Below are positions 8,011-16,153 of a stretch of 19,185 nucleotides of DNA, in pieces. Positions within the stretch are counted from its first letter, which is position 1. Each line of letters begins with the position of its first letter. The position numbers and the translations under genes are program-made. The notes below the pieces were generated by a model. The model saw nothing but the letters and a program-made list of their open reading frames with translations. It ran no database searches and was not told where the DNA came from. This DNA is from Gammaproteobacteria bacterium. GTDB taxonomy: Bacteria; Pseudomonadota; Gammaproteobacteria; HTCC5015. Location: the NCBI GenBank assembly GCA_028284675.1, contig JANQRI010000017.1:1-19185 (forward strand). Reading direction: 5' to 3'.

Positions 8011-8101
8011 AGCAGCTAAAAGGAGCAGTAATTATTAATAGGCGCTGATTTATTCATCCGGTATGCATATATTGCGCAGAGCAGCGGTCCGGTCTCGGCG
8101 G

Positions 8102-9430
8102 TTATTTTATCGCGACGAGATTATTTTTTGTGTTGCCGGAATTTTTGTCTGTATTATTTTGTTTTTGAGCAGCTGGAGTCTTGGTCGTAGTTTGTACGGC
8201 ACCGTTTTGTGGGCCGTCTGTTGACCTTCTTGAGTGGGATCGGCTGGTTGCCAGGCTAAGCCCTTTGCGAAAGCACTCATAAGCGGAGTCGCGTTCACCC
8301 AGAGACTCCAATAGTTCTGCGAGTTCGGCATAAGCCTCAACGGTTGGGTGTATGCCCAGGCTGCTTTCATAGTAAACACGCGCTTTACCCCACAGGCGAA
8401 GCCTGTTCGACAGGCGGGCCAGAGACAGTAACAGCATCGGGCTGCGCCCATGTTCTTTCAACCAGGTTTCGGCATGATCAAGTTGTTTGCTGGTCTGCGG
8501 TAGTTCCACTCTTCCGTAGAGCTGAATCAGTTGTTCATCCCAATTTTTCGCGAGGAATGCGCGCAGGTGCTTGTCAGCCGCAGCCGGATTTTGGGTTTCC
8601 AGCAGGCAATCGATGTAGACTTTAAAAATTTCCGGGTCTTCTCTGTAACGCTTCGGCAGAATTTTCCATTGTTCTTCAAGACTGAATACCGCATTGGCTT
8701 TTGCGATAAACCGGATAAATTGTGTGTAGGTAGTGCGCTCAAGCTCAAGTAGCTTGTCATCCGGCAGTATTCGGCGTTTGCGAATTTCAGGTAACAGCGC
8801 GGCAAGCTTTTCCCATTCATTCAACTGTGCATACAGACGGCTCAGCAGTTTCAGTACATACGGGTGCTTGGGAGCAAATTCGCGTAACCGGGTTAAGGTG
8901 GCGAGACTTTGCTCGGTCTGACCATGTGCCATTTGCAGTTCTGCCTGAGTCAGGCCGATCGCGATATCCGCTTTTGGTGTAATTTCATGTGCACGTTTTA
9001 AATACTGATCACGCCGGTCATCTGCGTCTTGTTGTTGTGCGGCCCGTGCCGCAAGCAAATAATTCAGCAAAGGCGTGTCGCTGCTTTGAATATCTTTTAA
9101 AAGCATCTGTTCGGCTTTATGCCAATGCCCTTCTGCGAGTTCAATCAGGCCCTGGATAATATGACGGCGCGAGCGTTCACTGCTGCGTTTGCGGCGAAAA
9201 CCACGATAAAGCGATGGAAAGCGCCAGATTTTCAGCAGGAAAGAAACCACGATATACGCAGCGACAAGCACCGGAATGGAAACAACCAATGCGCGTGTCA
9301 GAGAGTTTTCAAATTTCCAGGCGCCATCCGTGATCAGCACATAGCCGTAGTTGCTTTGCCATAGCAGAGCGACTCCGAGACTGGCAAGCAGCACTGCGCA
9401 AATCATCACAATGATCAGAATTTTTCTCAT
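8102..9430 (-). CDS. hemY: HemY, TPR-containing inner-membrane protein
   Basis: This 442-residue protein has the HemY N-terminal pattern: two membrane helices at about residues 5-24 and 46-67, then a basic segment and the family stretch HIIQGLIELAEGHWHKAEQML. Helical TPR-like repeats follow to about residue 390 (for example AYAELAELLESLGERDSAYECFRKGL). Proteobacterial HemY is not the protoporphyrinogen oxidase of Gram-positive bacteria. It is thought to help organise heme-synthesis enzymes at the membrane. Its start lies 4 nt past the hemX stop, so the two are coupled. The last 51 residues are a low-complexity Ser/Thr/Asn/Lys/Gln-rich tail that looks disordered. Confidence 0.92.
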   Translation of the reverse strand: MRKILIIVMICAVLLASLGVALLWQSNYGYVLITDGAWKFENSLTRALVVSIPVLVAAYIVVSFLLKIWRFPSLYRGFRRKRSSERSRRHIIQGLIELAEGHWHKAEQMLLKDIQSSDTPLLNYLLAARAAQQQDADDRRDQYLKRAHEITPKADIAIGLTQAELQMAHGQTEQSLATLTRLREFAPKHPYVLKLLSRLYAQLNEWEKLAALLPEIRKRRILPDDKLLELERTTYTQFIRFIAKANAVFSLEEQWKILPKRYREDPEIFKVYIDCLLETQNPAAADKHLRAFLAKNWDEQLIQLYGRVELPQTSKQLDHAETWLKEHGRSPMLLLSLARLSNRLRLWGKARVYYESSLGIHPTVEAYAELAELLESLGERDSAYECFRKGLSLATSRSHSRRSTDGPQNGAVQTTTKTPAAQKQNNTDKNSGNTKNNLVAIK

Positions 9431-9434
9431 TGGG

Positions 9435-10580
9435 TTACTCGGAATCTGCCGGTTGAGTATCCGGTTGATATTTCAGTTGTTGTTTTTGCAACTCGCGTAG
9501 GGAGCCGGAAATATCAGGAAGTTCGGAAGATAAATCAGCCTCCTGCAATGCTGCAAGGTCGGCCCGGATGCGGATAACATGTTCATTATTCCGGTCATAG
9601 TGTTCATCAAGAAACTTTCGTGCAGTTTCGGTGCGCTTTTCGAATTCTCTGATATCCAGTCTTAATACCGCCTGACGGGCCGCTTCCAGCTCAAGGCGGG
9701 TTAGTTGCTCAATATAAAAGAGTTCGTTTTGTACTGTGCGTGCTCCGGCCGGGGCATCACTGCGGCTCAGGCCGACAGTTTCTTTCAGGTTTCGCCAAAC
9801 ACTGGACCAAAATGATTCTGTTTGCTCAGGGCTTGGAGGCTTGGATACCTCTGCGTCATCCATTATCGGTGGCAGTTTTGCCGATGGCAGTAAATATAAG
9901 CGGTTGGCAATACTCAGCAATTGTAGAGCAATGCCGTCTATATCCGGAGTGTTCAGCGATTTTAATGCGGTGATCTCATTCGCAAGCACTTCCCGGATTC
10001 TAAGTTGCGCCGGGTCCGCCAGATCGTTTAACCGCCGGTCGGCAATAATCAGTGCCTGGGTTGCGCCCGGGATGTCTCTCATTAATCTCAACCGGGTGTT
10101 GGCCAGCCGCATCAGATATTCTACTTCAGCGAGTATCCAGCCACGTTGATCGCGATTTACGATGCCCTGCATGGTCTGGAAGGATTGCTGCAACGCATCG
10201 ATTTTTGCCTGCTGTGCGGCAAACTCGGTTTCCAGTTTTGCATCCTGCTCCAGTACGCGCTGCTTAAGCTCGATTACCGAGGGGTGGTCATCGAGTGTCC
10301 GCAAAGACTCTCTGAGCGCGGACAGATTCGCATTAACGGATTGATACGTTTCCAGCCCTCTGTATCCCAGGTATGCACTGCCGCTGATCGCCGCCAATGC
10401 CAAAATCAACGCAGCCCAGCCAAGTGTTTTTCCGCCGCCACCCGGGGATTTGGTGGTTTTTGTCTTGGGGTTTTGCTTGCGAGCGGGTTCCGGCTTTTTT
10501 TCTTCAGCGCTTTTTTTCGGGGGCGCTTCTTCTTCGCCGGCAACCGTGGTCAGAGGGGTTTCTTGAGCCTGTTTTACCAT
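9435..10580 (-). CDS. hemX: HemX, inner-membrane protein of the hem operon
   Basis: This 381-residue protein has the HemX layout: a Lys/Glu/Pro-rich cytoplasmic N-terminus (about 1-50), one transmembrane helix at about 53-73, and a long helical, coiled-coil-prone C-terminal region. That region includes the conserved segment RDQRGWILAEVEYLMRLAN. Homologues are often annotated as uroporphyrinogen-III C-methyltransferase, but no SAM-dependent methyltransferase motif is visible, so that name is not supported. It lies 61 nt downstream of hemD and 4 nt upstream of hemY. Its role is probably structural or scaffolding in heme synthesis. Confidence 0.92.
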   Translation of the reverse strand: MVKQAQETPLTTVAGEEEAPPKKSAEEKKPEPARKQNPKTKTTKSPGGGGKTLGWAALILALAAISGSAYLGYRGLETYQSVNANLSALRESLRTLDDHPSVIELKQRVLEQDAKLETEFAAQQAKIDALQQSFQTMQGIVNRDQRGWILAEVEYLMRLANTRLRLMRDIPGATQALIIADRRLNDLADPAQLRIREVLANEITALKSLNTPDIDGIALQLLSIANRLYLLPSAKLPPIMDDAEVSKPPSPEQTESFWSSVWRNLKETVGLSRSDAPAGARTVQNELFYIEQLTRLELEAARQAVLRLDIREFEKRTETARKFLDEHYDRNNEHVIRIRADLAALQEADLSSELPDISGSLRELQKQQLKYQPDTQPADSE

Positions 10581-10641
10581 GAGCCTGATAATGCACGTTT
10601 ATCGAAAAATTTTCATCAGAATGTTTGTTATCCTAGCACGA

Positions 10642-11418
10642 TTATGCGGTGGGATATTCCCGCAAAGTATCCAGAATCCCGGAATCACTGCGCTCTGCCG
10701 CAACCAGGATGTTATTTTTGAAACCTATACTCCTGGCAAACGCTTGAATCCGTTCACTTAATACCACCAGCGGGGCATTAAGAATATTGTTTTTGCCGGC
10801 ATCTCCGCCGATTTCCAGCAAGCTCTCAAGGCTTTGTGTGCTGGTTGCGGTCAGTATCGGATTATTTTTGTTTAACGCATCCAGCAATGCGTGTTTTTGT
10901 TGAAATGCGGTGGCTCTCCGGTAGACATCGATGCAACTGACCTCTGCCCCGCGCTGTACCAGCGTTTCTTCGAGCAGGTTGCGGCCGTCACCGCCTTGGA
11001 TAATGGCAACCTGTTTACCTTTTACCTGGTTTAGTGCATCCAGAGCCAACAGGCTTTCGCTGCCATACTCCTGTGTCGGTACAAAACCGGCCGGAAAGCC
11101 CCATGCTTTCAGTGCATCAGCGGTGGAACGGCCGATAGCTGCCGGCGTTAATGTGTCCGGTAACCCGTTCGGAGCCAATAGAACCCGGGCACCATTCACC
11201 GCGTTGGCACTGACAAATACCGCGATATCAAAATCTTTTAGGGCTTGCAGTTGGGGCTGGATTTCAGCCGGGTTTGCCGGTGGTAAGATTTCCAGCACAG
11301 GAATATGCACGGCGGTTCCGCCGGCGGTTTCGATCATCTCAGACAGCGCTTTACCCCGGTCCGCAGGCCGGGTGATGATGATGGTTTTTCCAGCCAAGGT
11401 CTGTGCCGAAGCATTCAA
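10642..11418 (-). CDS. hemD: Uroporphyrinogen-III synthase
   Basis: HemD cyclises hydroxymethylbilane to uroporphyrinogen III with inversion of ring D, the step after HemC. The 258-residue length and the N-terminal LAGKTIIITRPADRGKAL fit this poorly conserved family, as do FVSANAVNGARVLL and the C-terminal segment PLVVLSERIQAFARSIGF. The start is TTG at 11418, overlapping the hemC TGA by 4 nt (TTGA). No in-frame ATG lies near the conserved N-terminus. The only other plausible start is TTG at 11397 (codon 8). Position directly after hemC strongly supports the assignment. Confidence 0.92.
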   Translation of the reverse strand: MNASAQTLAGKTIIITRPADRGKALSEMIETAGGTAVHIPVLEILPPANPAEIQPQLQALKDFDIAVFVSANAVNGARVLLAPNGLPDTLTPAAIGRSTADALKAWGFPAGFVPTQEYGSESLLALDALNQVKGKQVAIIQGGDGRNLLEETLVQRGAEVSCIDVYRRATAFQQKHALLDALNKNNPILTATSTQSLESLLEIGGDAGKNNILNAPLVVLSERIQAFARSIGFKNNILVAAERSDSGILDTLREYPTA

Positions 11419-12347
11419 AATGTTGCCGCTCCGATTGCGCTTAATATTTCTCCGGCACCGCGGTCAAGTAGGTCTTCAGCCAGTGCGATACCGAGTGCTT
11501 CCGGGTCGGTCGCATCACCGCGAATATCGCTTGCGATCACGCGCCCGCCATCGGGTGAACCGACCAGCCCGCGTAACCAGAGTTGTTTTTTGGGTTCCAA
11601 TACCGCAAACCCGGCGATCGGTACCTGGCAGCCACCCTGCAGCTTATTATTCATGGCTCTTTCGGCGCGCACGCAACAGGCGGTATCGGCATGGTTAAGT
11701 GGTTCGATCAGCTGCTCTACTTCATCATCGTTAATACGTGTTTCGATACCCATTGCGCCCTGGCCGACAGCCGGCAGGCATTCATCGTATGCCAGTGTTT
11801 GGGTGATCCGTGAGTTAAGGCCCAACCTTTTAAGGCCGGCCGCAGCGAGAATAATAGCCTGAAACGCTCCATCATCCAGTTTACTCAGGCGGGTTCCGAC
11901 ATTGCCTCTTAGACTGGTAATTTGCAGTTGTGGAAACTGGGCACGCAACTGGGTTTGTCTTCTTAAGCTGGATGTGCCGACCAAGGCTCCGGCCGGCATC
12001 GCCCGAATGGAGTCAAAATCGTTGGCGACGAATGCATCGCCCGGATCTTCCCGTTGCATAATCACCGGCAAGTGCAGTCCTTCGGGGAAGGCCATCGGGA
12101 CATCTTTCATTGAGTGCACCGCGATATCAGCTTCACCGCGCTGCAGGCTTTGTTCCAGCTCTTTTACAAACAGTCCTTTACCGCCGACTTTACTGAGCGG
12201 ACTGTCTATTATCTTGTCACCGCGAGTGGTGATTTTAATCAACTCCGTGCGGAGCCCCGGGTGTCGGGCACGCAGTTCAGCAGCGACAAACTCAGCCTGC
12301 CACAATGCCAGCGGGCTTTGGCGGGTTGCGATACGGATAAGTTTCAT
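11415..12347 (-). CDS. hemC: Hydroxymethylbilane synthase (porphobilinogen deaminase)
   Basis: HemC polymerises four porphobilinogen molecules into hydroxymethylbilane in the cytoplasm. The 310-residue protein shows the family signatures: RIATRQSPLALWQAE at the N-terminus, GGKGLFVKELEQ, HSMKDVP (78-84) with catalytic aspartate D82, GTSSLRRQ (124-131) and the cofactor site LQGGCQVPIAG. C240 of that site should carry the dipyrromethane cofactor (C242 in E. coli). The ATG overlaps the algR stop by 4 nt, and the stop overlaps the hemD start by 4 nt. It is therefore probably expressed under the same promoter as the algZ-algR pair, with possible internal promoters not seen here. Confidence 0.97.
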   Translation of the reverse strand: MKLIRIATRQSPLALWQAEFVAAELRARHPGLRTELIKITTRGDKIIDSPLSKVGGKGLFVKELEQSLQRGEADIAVHSMKDVPMAFPEGLHLPVIMQREDPGDAFVANDFDSIRAMPAGALVGTSSLRRQTQLRAQFPQLQITSLRGNVGTRLSKLDDGAFQAIILAAAGLKRLGLNSRITQTLAYDECLPAVGQGAMGIETRINDDEVEQLIEPLNHADTACCVRAERAMNNKLQGGCQVPIAGFAVLEPKKQLWLRGLVGSPDGGRVIASDIRGDATDPEALGIALAEDLLDRGAGEILSAIGAATF

Positions 12348-13081
12348 GGATGTTTCAAAAATTGTCTGACGGTCGGTAAATGGCGGCGACTGACATCGAC
12401 ACGCTCATCTGTGTTTGTCAGTTTGATTTTTAATGAGCCGTCGGCCTGTTTTTCCAGCCCGCAAATTTCGGAGTATGCCACCAATGCATTGCGGTGCACC
12501 CGCAAAAAGAGTTTACTGAATTCCTGTTCAAGCTTAACCAGAGAGTCCTCTATCAAAACCTGGCCGCCACGATAGTGCATCGTGACATACTTGTCTTCGG
12601 CGCGGAAGAACAAAACATCTTCAACCGGAATCAGTTCCAGGCTGCCCCGGCTGCGTACACAGATATGCCGGCGTGGAGAAGAGTCGAGTGCCGGCTGTTC
12701 ATTCACAGCATCCAATTGCGCACGGTTACTGCGCCGTGCGGACGATAATGCTTCCGATAAATGCTCTTTGCGGATCGGTTTGAGGAGATACGCCACCGCA
12801 TGCGCTTTAAATGCATCCAGCGCATGGTCGTCATAAGCGGTGGTAAAAATAATCGCGGGCGGCGTCGGATCGACTACCAAATGCTGGGCGGTTTCCAGGC
12901 CGTCCATCATCGGCATCCGGATATCCAGTAATACGATTTCCGGCTGCAACTCATTATAAAGCGCGACCGCATCTTTGCCGTTGGCGGCTTCGCCGACCAC
13001 GTCATGATCGCCTATCTCAGATAACAGGCGTTGCAGGCGCTCACGCGCCGGTTGCTCATCATCAACGATCAGGATTTTCAT
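12344..13081 (-). CDS. algR: LytTR-type response regulator AlgR
   Basis: This response regulator pairs with AlgZ. An N-terminal receiver domain (about 1-115) has the acidic pocket D7/D8, the phosphoacceptor D53 in VLLDIRMPMMDG, T81 and K101. A short linker leads to a C-terminal LytTR DNA-binding domain (about 136-240: HICVRSRGSLELIPVEDV to FLRVHRNALV). In Pseudomonas, AlgR controls alginate, type IV pili and other traits. Which genes it controls here cannot be read from the window. I chose the ATG at 13081 because it gives MKILIVDDEQ; a TTG directly before it would add one residue. The gene overlaps algZ by 20 nt and hemC by 4 nt. Confidence 0.94.
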   Translation of the reverse strand: MKILIVDDEQPARERLQRLLSEIGDHDVVGEAANGKDAVALYNELQPEIVLLDIRMPMMDGLETAQHLVVDPTPPAIIFTTAYDDHALDAFKAHAVAYLLKPIRKEHLSEALSSARRSNRAQLDAVNEQPALDSSPRRHICVRSRGSLELIPVEDVLFFRAEDKYVTMHYRGGQVLIEDSLVKLEQEFSKLFLRVHRNALVAYSEICGLEKQADGSLKIKLTNTDERVDVSRRHLPTVRQFLKHP

Positions 13082-14147
13082 CAACAGACCTGTCAGCGGG
13101 AATCATCATTGTAACCATATAATCGTTCGCATTTTCCTCGACTTTAAAAATCGCGTTACCTTCATATGCCAGCGCAAGACGTTGCTGAATATTTTCAACG
13201 GCCACGCGGTTGCTGCGCGGGTCTCTCGGGACATACTTATCGGTGACCGGATTGCGGACCTGAACCATCAGCGTGTTATCAGTGTTTTTCGCGGTAATTT
13301 TGATTTCACCGCCGTCAGATAATGGTTCGATACCATGGTAAATCGCATTTTCGATGAGCGGTTGCAGCACCAGCGCCGGCAGTGACAGTTTTTCCGCGTC
13401 AGGTGCAATATCCCAGGCGATACTGAGCCGTTCACCAAGCCGCAGCTGCTCCATATGCAGGTATTGCCGGCATATTTTTAGTTCCTCAGACAGTGTTATC
13501 TGATTACGTTGTGTCAATGTTGAGCGAAACAACTCGGCCAGATCCAGTAATGCATCCTCGGCTTTGCTGGGTTGCGAATGAGTAAGGTTTGCGATGGTGT
13601 TCAGGCTGTTGAACAAAAAATGCGGCCGGATACGGGCCTGCAGAGCCTGGATACGGGCCTCATTTTCCTGTTGCTGGCGCAGACTGCTCTGATTTTGAAT
13701 ATAAAAGTAACGCATAATCACCGCCGTAATAATTGCGCTGATGCCGACATTTCTGAACAGAGCTTCGCCCAACCCGGATAAAACCGGGGCAGAAAACACC
13801 TGAAACCAGGTAATGAATAAATGGCTGCCCACAGTGACCAGCGCGGTGACGCTTTGCAGCAAAAGATAAATCACGATGCCCAATGTGACCGGTTGCAGGC
13901 CGGAATACCAGCGTTTTGTGTAGCAAAGCAGCGCGGCATCGACCAGTGCGACAGTTTGAATAAAAAGCGATGTATAGGCCAGATGATAAAACAGGCCGAA
14001 TTCACGACCGGTCTGACTGAGACTCAAAACAATCGCCAGCAGCTCAGCGATCAAAATGATCAGCAGCACGGCCTGATTATTACAAAAATCCGGCATCATA
14101 TGCCCGGGTGCCGGCGATAAACCGGTGTTTGGTTTTCGATCAGCCAT
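13062..14147 (-). CDS. algZ: LytS-type sensor histidine kinase AlgZ/FimS
   Basis: This is the membrane sensor partner of AlgR. The 361-residue protein has several hydrophobic segments between about residues 26 and 150. They are followed by the His_kinase motif RIRPHFLFNSLNTI with the phosphoacceptor H176, and then LQPLIENAIYHG (261-272), the N-box of the ATPase domain. The usual downstream glycine-rich box is degenerate: where LytS-type kinases have a GxGxGLxN-like motif, this protein reads RVAVENIQQRL. The 20-nt overlap with algR and its divergence from argH reproduce the Pseudomonas algZ-argH junction. No strong minus-strand promoter or Shine-Dalgarno sequence is evident before the ATG. Confidence 0.92.
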   Translation of the reverse strand: MADRKPNTGLSPAPGHMMPDFCNNQAVLLIILIAELLAIVLSLSQTGREFGLFYHLAYTSLFIQTVALVDAALLCYTKRWYSGLQPVTLGIVIYLLLQSVTALVTVGSHLFITWFQVFSAPVLSGLGEALFRNVGISAIITAVIMRYFYIQNQSSLRQQQENEARIQALQARIRPHFLFNSLNTIANLTHSQPSKAEDALLDLAELFRSTLTQRNQITLSEELKICRQYLHMEQLRLGERLSIAWDIAPDAEKLSLPALVLQPLIENAIYHGIEPLSDGGEIKITAKNTDNTLMVQVRNPVTDKYVPRDPRSNRVAVENIQQRLALAYEGNAIFKVEENANDYMVTMMIPADRSVDENPDR

Positions 14148-14178
14148 GATGCGCTTTCAGATCCAACGGATATATGCC

Positions 14179-14198
14179 ATGAGTGTAAACAGGCCCTA
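14179..14198 (+). repeat. Short intergenic repeat, copy 2
   Basis: This is the second copy of the 20-base motif seen at 252-271 (19 of 20 identical). It lies between the divergent algZ and argH genes, 32 nt from the algZ start codon and 93 nt before the argH start codon. Confidence 0.6.
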
Positions 14199-14227
14199 GT
14201 GTTGATGCTTTTGCTGAATCTTGCAAG

Positions 14228-14244
14228 CCGGGATAGGCTCCCGG
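14228..14244. promoter_or_regulatory. Dyad CCGGGA-N5-TCCCGG in the argH promoter region
   Basis: This perfect 6-bp inverted repeat covers the region where the -35 element of the argH promoter would lie. That placement suits a repressor or activator site. It does not look like the E. coli ArgR box. Alternatively it may only be a chance GC-rich dyad. Confidence 0.3.
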
Positions 14245-14252
14245 GTGTACAG

Positions 14253-14261
14253 TGCTATAAT
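14253..14261 (+). promoter_or_regulatory. Extended -10 promoter of argH
   Basis: TGC followed by the perfect -10 hexamer TATAAT (14256-14261) gives an extended -10 element. No good -35 hexamer is found 16-18 nt upstream, as is usual for extended -10 promoters. The predicted transcription start is near 14268, leaving a leader of about 20 nt before the argH ATG. Confidence 0.65.
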
Positions 14262-14290
14262 TCACTCCTTATATATAACAAGTCAGGCAA

Positions 14291-15685
14291 ATGAGCGACA
14301 GCAAAAAAAGCAAAAAACTTTGGGGCGGACGTTTCAATGAATCGGTGGATGCGTTTGTTGAGGCATTTACTGCCAGTGTGACGTTTGATTCCCGTATGTA
14401 TCAGCAGGACATTGCCGGCTCGAAGGCGCATGCACAGATGCTGGCAAAAGTCGGTGTGCTGACCGGCAAAGAGTGTGACGCGATTCTGCAGGGTTTGAGT
14501 GAGATAGAGCTCGAAATTGAGCAGGGCCGTTTTGACTGGTCGATACCGCTGGAAGATGTGCATATGAACATCGAGGCGCGCCTGACCGAAAAAATCGGTA
14601 TTACTGGCAAAAAGCTGCATACCGGCCGTTCACGCAACGATCAGGTTGCAACCGATGTACGGTTGTACCTCAGAGATGCGATTGACCAGATTATGGCTGA
14701 ACTGCATCGTCTGCAGACCGGTCTACTGGATCTGGCTGAGTCACATACGACCACGATTATGCCCGGGTTTACCCATCTTCAGGTCGCGCAGCCAGTCAGT
14801 TTTGCGCATCATCTGCTCGCGTGGTTTGAAATGCTTAAGCGTGATGCAGAGCGTTTGCTGGATTGCTGCAAGCGTGTGAACGTATTGCCGTTGGGTGCGG
14901 CGGCACTGGCCGGCACCACATACTCAATTGACAGGCCCTATGTTGCGGAACAACTGGGTTTCGATGCGATTGCAGAAAATTCGCTGGATGCGGTCAGCGA
15001 CCGTGATTTTGCGATGGAGTTTTGCTTCATCGCGGCACTTTGTCTGACACATTTATCAAGACAGGCCGAAGAGCTGGTTATCTGGTCCAGCGCGCAGTTC
15101 GGATTTATCCAGCTGCCGGATCGTTTTTGTACTGGCTCCTCCATTATGCCGCAGAAAAAAAACCCGGATGTTCCGGAGCTGGTGCGCGGCAAGTCAGGGC
15201 GGGCAAACGGAAATCTGATTGCGCTGCTGACTTTAATGAAGTCACAGCCGCTGGCATACAACAAAGACAACCAGGAAGACAAAGAGCCGTTATTCGATTC
15301 AATCGAGACACTGCAGGGTTGTCTGCGCGCGTTTGCGGATATGATTCCGAATATTAAAGTCAATAAAGATGCGATGTACAACGCGGCGAAACAGGGGTTT
15401 TCGACCGCAACCGATCTTGCCGATTACCTGGTAAAAAAAGGTATCGCGTTTCGTGATGCACATGAGGTTGTCGGCAATGCGGTTGCGTGGTGCGAACGTG
15501 CCGGTTGCGATTTAAGCGAGATGCCTTTGGAAGAACTGCAGAAATTTTCCAGTGTGATTGATAACGATGTATTCGATGTGTTGAGCCTTGAAGGTTCTAT
15601 TGCAGCGCGTGATCATATTGGCGGCACGGCGCCCTCTCAGGTTAAGGATGCGATCAAGCGTGCACGAAACAGCATCAAAAAATAA
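14291..15685 (+). CDS. argH: Argininosuccinate lyase
   Basis: ArgH cleaves argininosuccinate to arginine and fumarate, the last step of arginine synthesis. The 464-residue protein begins with the typical KLWGGRF segment. It carries SRNDQVATD (114-122), GFTHLQ with H162, and the superfamily signature GSSIMPQKKNPD (282-293) with the catalytic serine S283. These are hallmarks of the fumarase/aspartase superfamily and specifically of ArgH. It has its own extended -10 promoter and diverges from algZ. A DoxX-like gene follows 33 nt later with no clear terminator between, so read-through is possible. Confidence 0.97.
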   Translation: MSDSKKSKKLWGGRFNESVDAFVEAFTASVTFDSRMYQQDIAGSKAHAQMLAKVGVLTGKECDAILQGLSEIELEIEQGRFDWSIPLEDVHMNIEARLTEKIGITGKKLHTGRSRNDQVATDVRLYLRDAIDQIMAELHRLQTGLLDLAESHTTTIMPGFTHLQVAQPVSFAHHLLAWFEMLKRDAERLLDCCKRVNVLPLGAAALAGTTYSIDRPYVAEQLGFDAIAENSLDAVSDRDFAMEFCFIAALCLTHLSRQAEELVIWSSAQFGFIQLPDRFCTGSSIMPQKKNPDVPELVRGKSGRANGNLIALLTLMKSQPLAYNKDNQEDKEPLFDSIETLQGCLRAFADMIPNIKVNKDAMYNAAKQGFSTATDLADYLVKKGIAFRDAHEVVGNAVAWCERAGCDLSEMPLEELQKFSSVIDNDVFDVLSLEGSIAARDHIGGTAPSQVKDAIKRARNSIKK

Positions 15686-15718
15686 ATATGTTTAATAAAC
15701 AGTAAAAGGGGAAAAGTG

Positions 15719-16120
15719 ATGAGCAATAAAGTGGAGCTGTCATTGTTTTTACTGCGTATCAGTGTATTCCTGGTTTTGTTTATGTGGACACTGGATAAAT
15801 TTATTAACCCGGGGCATGCGGCTGCGGTTTGGGCCAATTTTTATTTTATGAAAGACATGCAGGCAACCGTGCTGTATGTGATCGGCGCGGTACAGATGAC
15901 GATTATTCTATGTTTTTTGCTGGGTATAAAAAAGAATATCAGTTATCTGTTGGTATTTTTAATGCATGCAGTATCAACGCTGTCATCCTATCACCAATAC
16001 CTGAATCCATACGAAGGCGTGCACCTGCTGTTCTTCGCAGCCTGGCCGATGCTCGCGGCATGCTATGCATTATATTTATTACGCCGCTCGGATACGATGT
16101 TATCGTTGAATATAAAATAA
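15719..16120 (+). CDS. DoxX-like four-helix membrane protein
   Basis: This 133-residue, very hydrophobic protein has four predicted membrane helices at about residues 8-26, 49-69, 74-92 and 102-122. The layout and the early segment FLLRISVFLVLFMWTLDKFINP resemble the DoxX/DoxD-related family, whose members are mostly uncharacterised or linked to redox processes. No specific function can be assigned. I chose the ATG at 15719 because AGGGGA (15707-15712) lies at good Shine-Dalgarno spacing; the GTG directly before it (15716) is the alternative. It may be cotranscribed with argH and ends just before a hairpin shared with the convergent protease gene. Confidence 0.8.
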   Translation: MSNKVELSLFLLRISVFLVLFMWTLDKFINPGHAAAVWANFYFMKDMQATVLYVIGAVQMTIILCFLLGIKKNISYLLVFLMHAVSTLSSYHQYLNPYEGVHLLFFAAWPMLAACYALYLLRRSDTMLSLNIK

Positions 16121-16131
16121 AGCTGTTTATA

Positions 16132-16153
16132 AGCCGGTTTTATAATGCCGGCT
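16132..16153. terminator. Hairpin between convergent genes (weak terminator candidate)
   Basis: AGCCGG (16132-16137) and CCGGCT (16148-16153) form a perfect 6-bp stem with a 10-nt A/T-rich loop, between the DoxX-like and protease genes. It overlaps the protease stop codon. Neither strand has a clean T run immediately after the stem, so terminator function is only likely from position. Confidence 0.35.

Noticed and set aside
9736..10149. 137-codon plus-strand open frame opposite hemX, and similar long frames opposite hemD, hemC and argH
   Set aside because: These are antisense shadows of strongly supported genes, with arginine/serine-rich translations and no family resemblance.
9435..10580. 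HemX as uroporphyrinogen-III C-methyltransferase
   Set aside because: No SAM-methyltransferase motifs are present. The single membrane helix and coiled-coil layout fit HemX, which is often misnamed this way.
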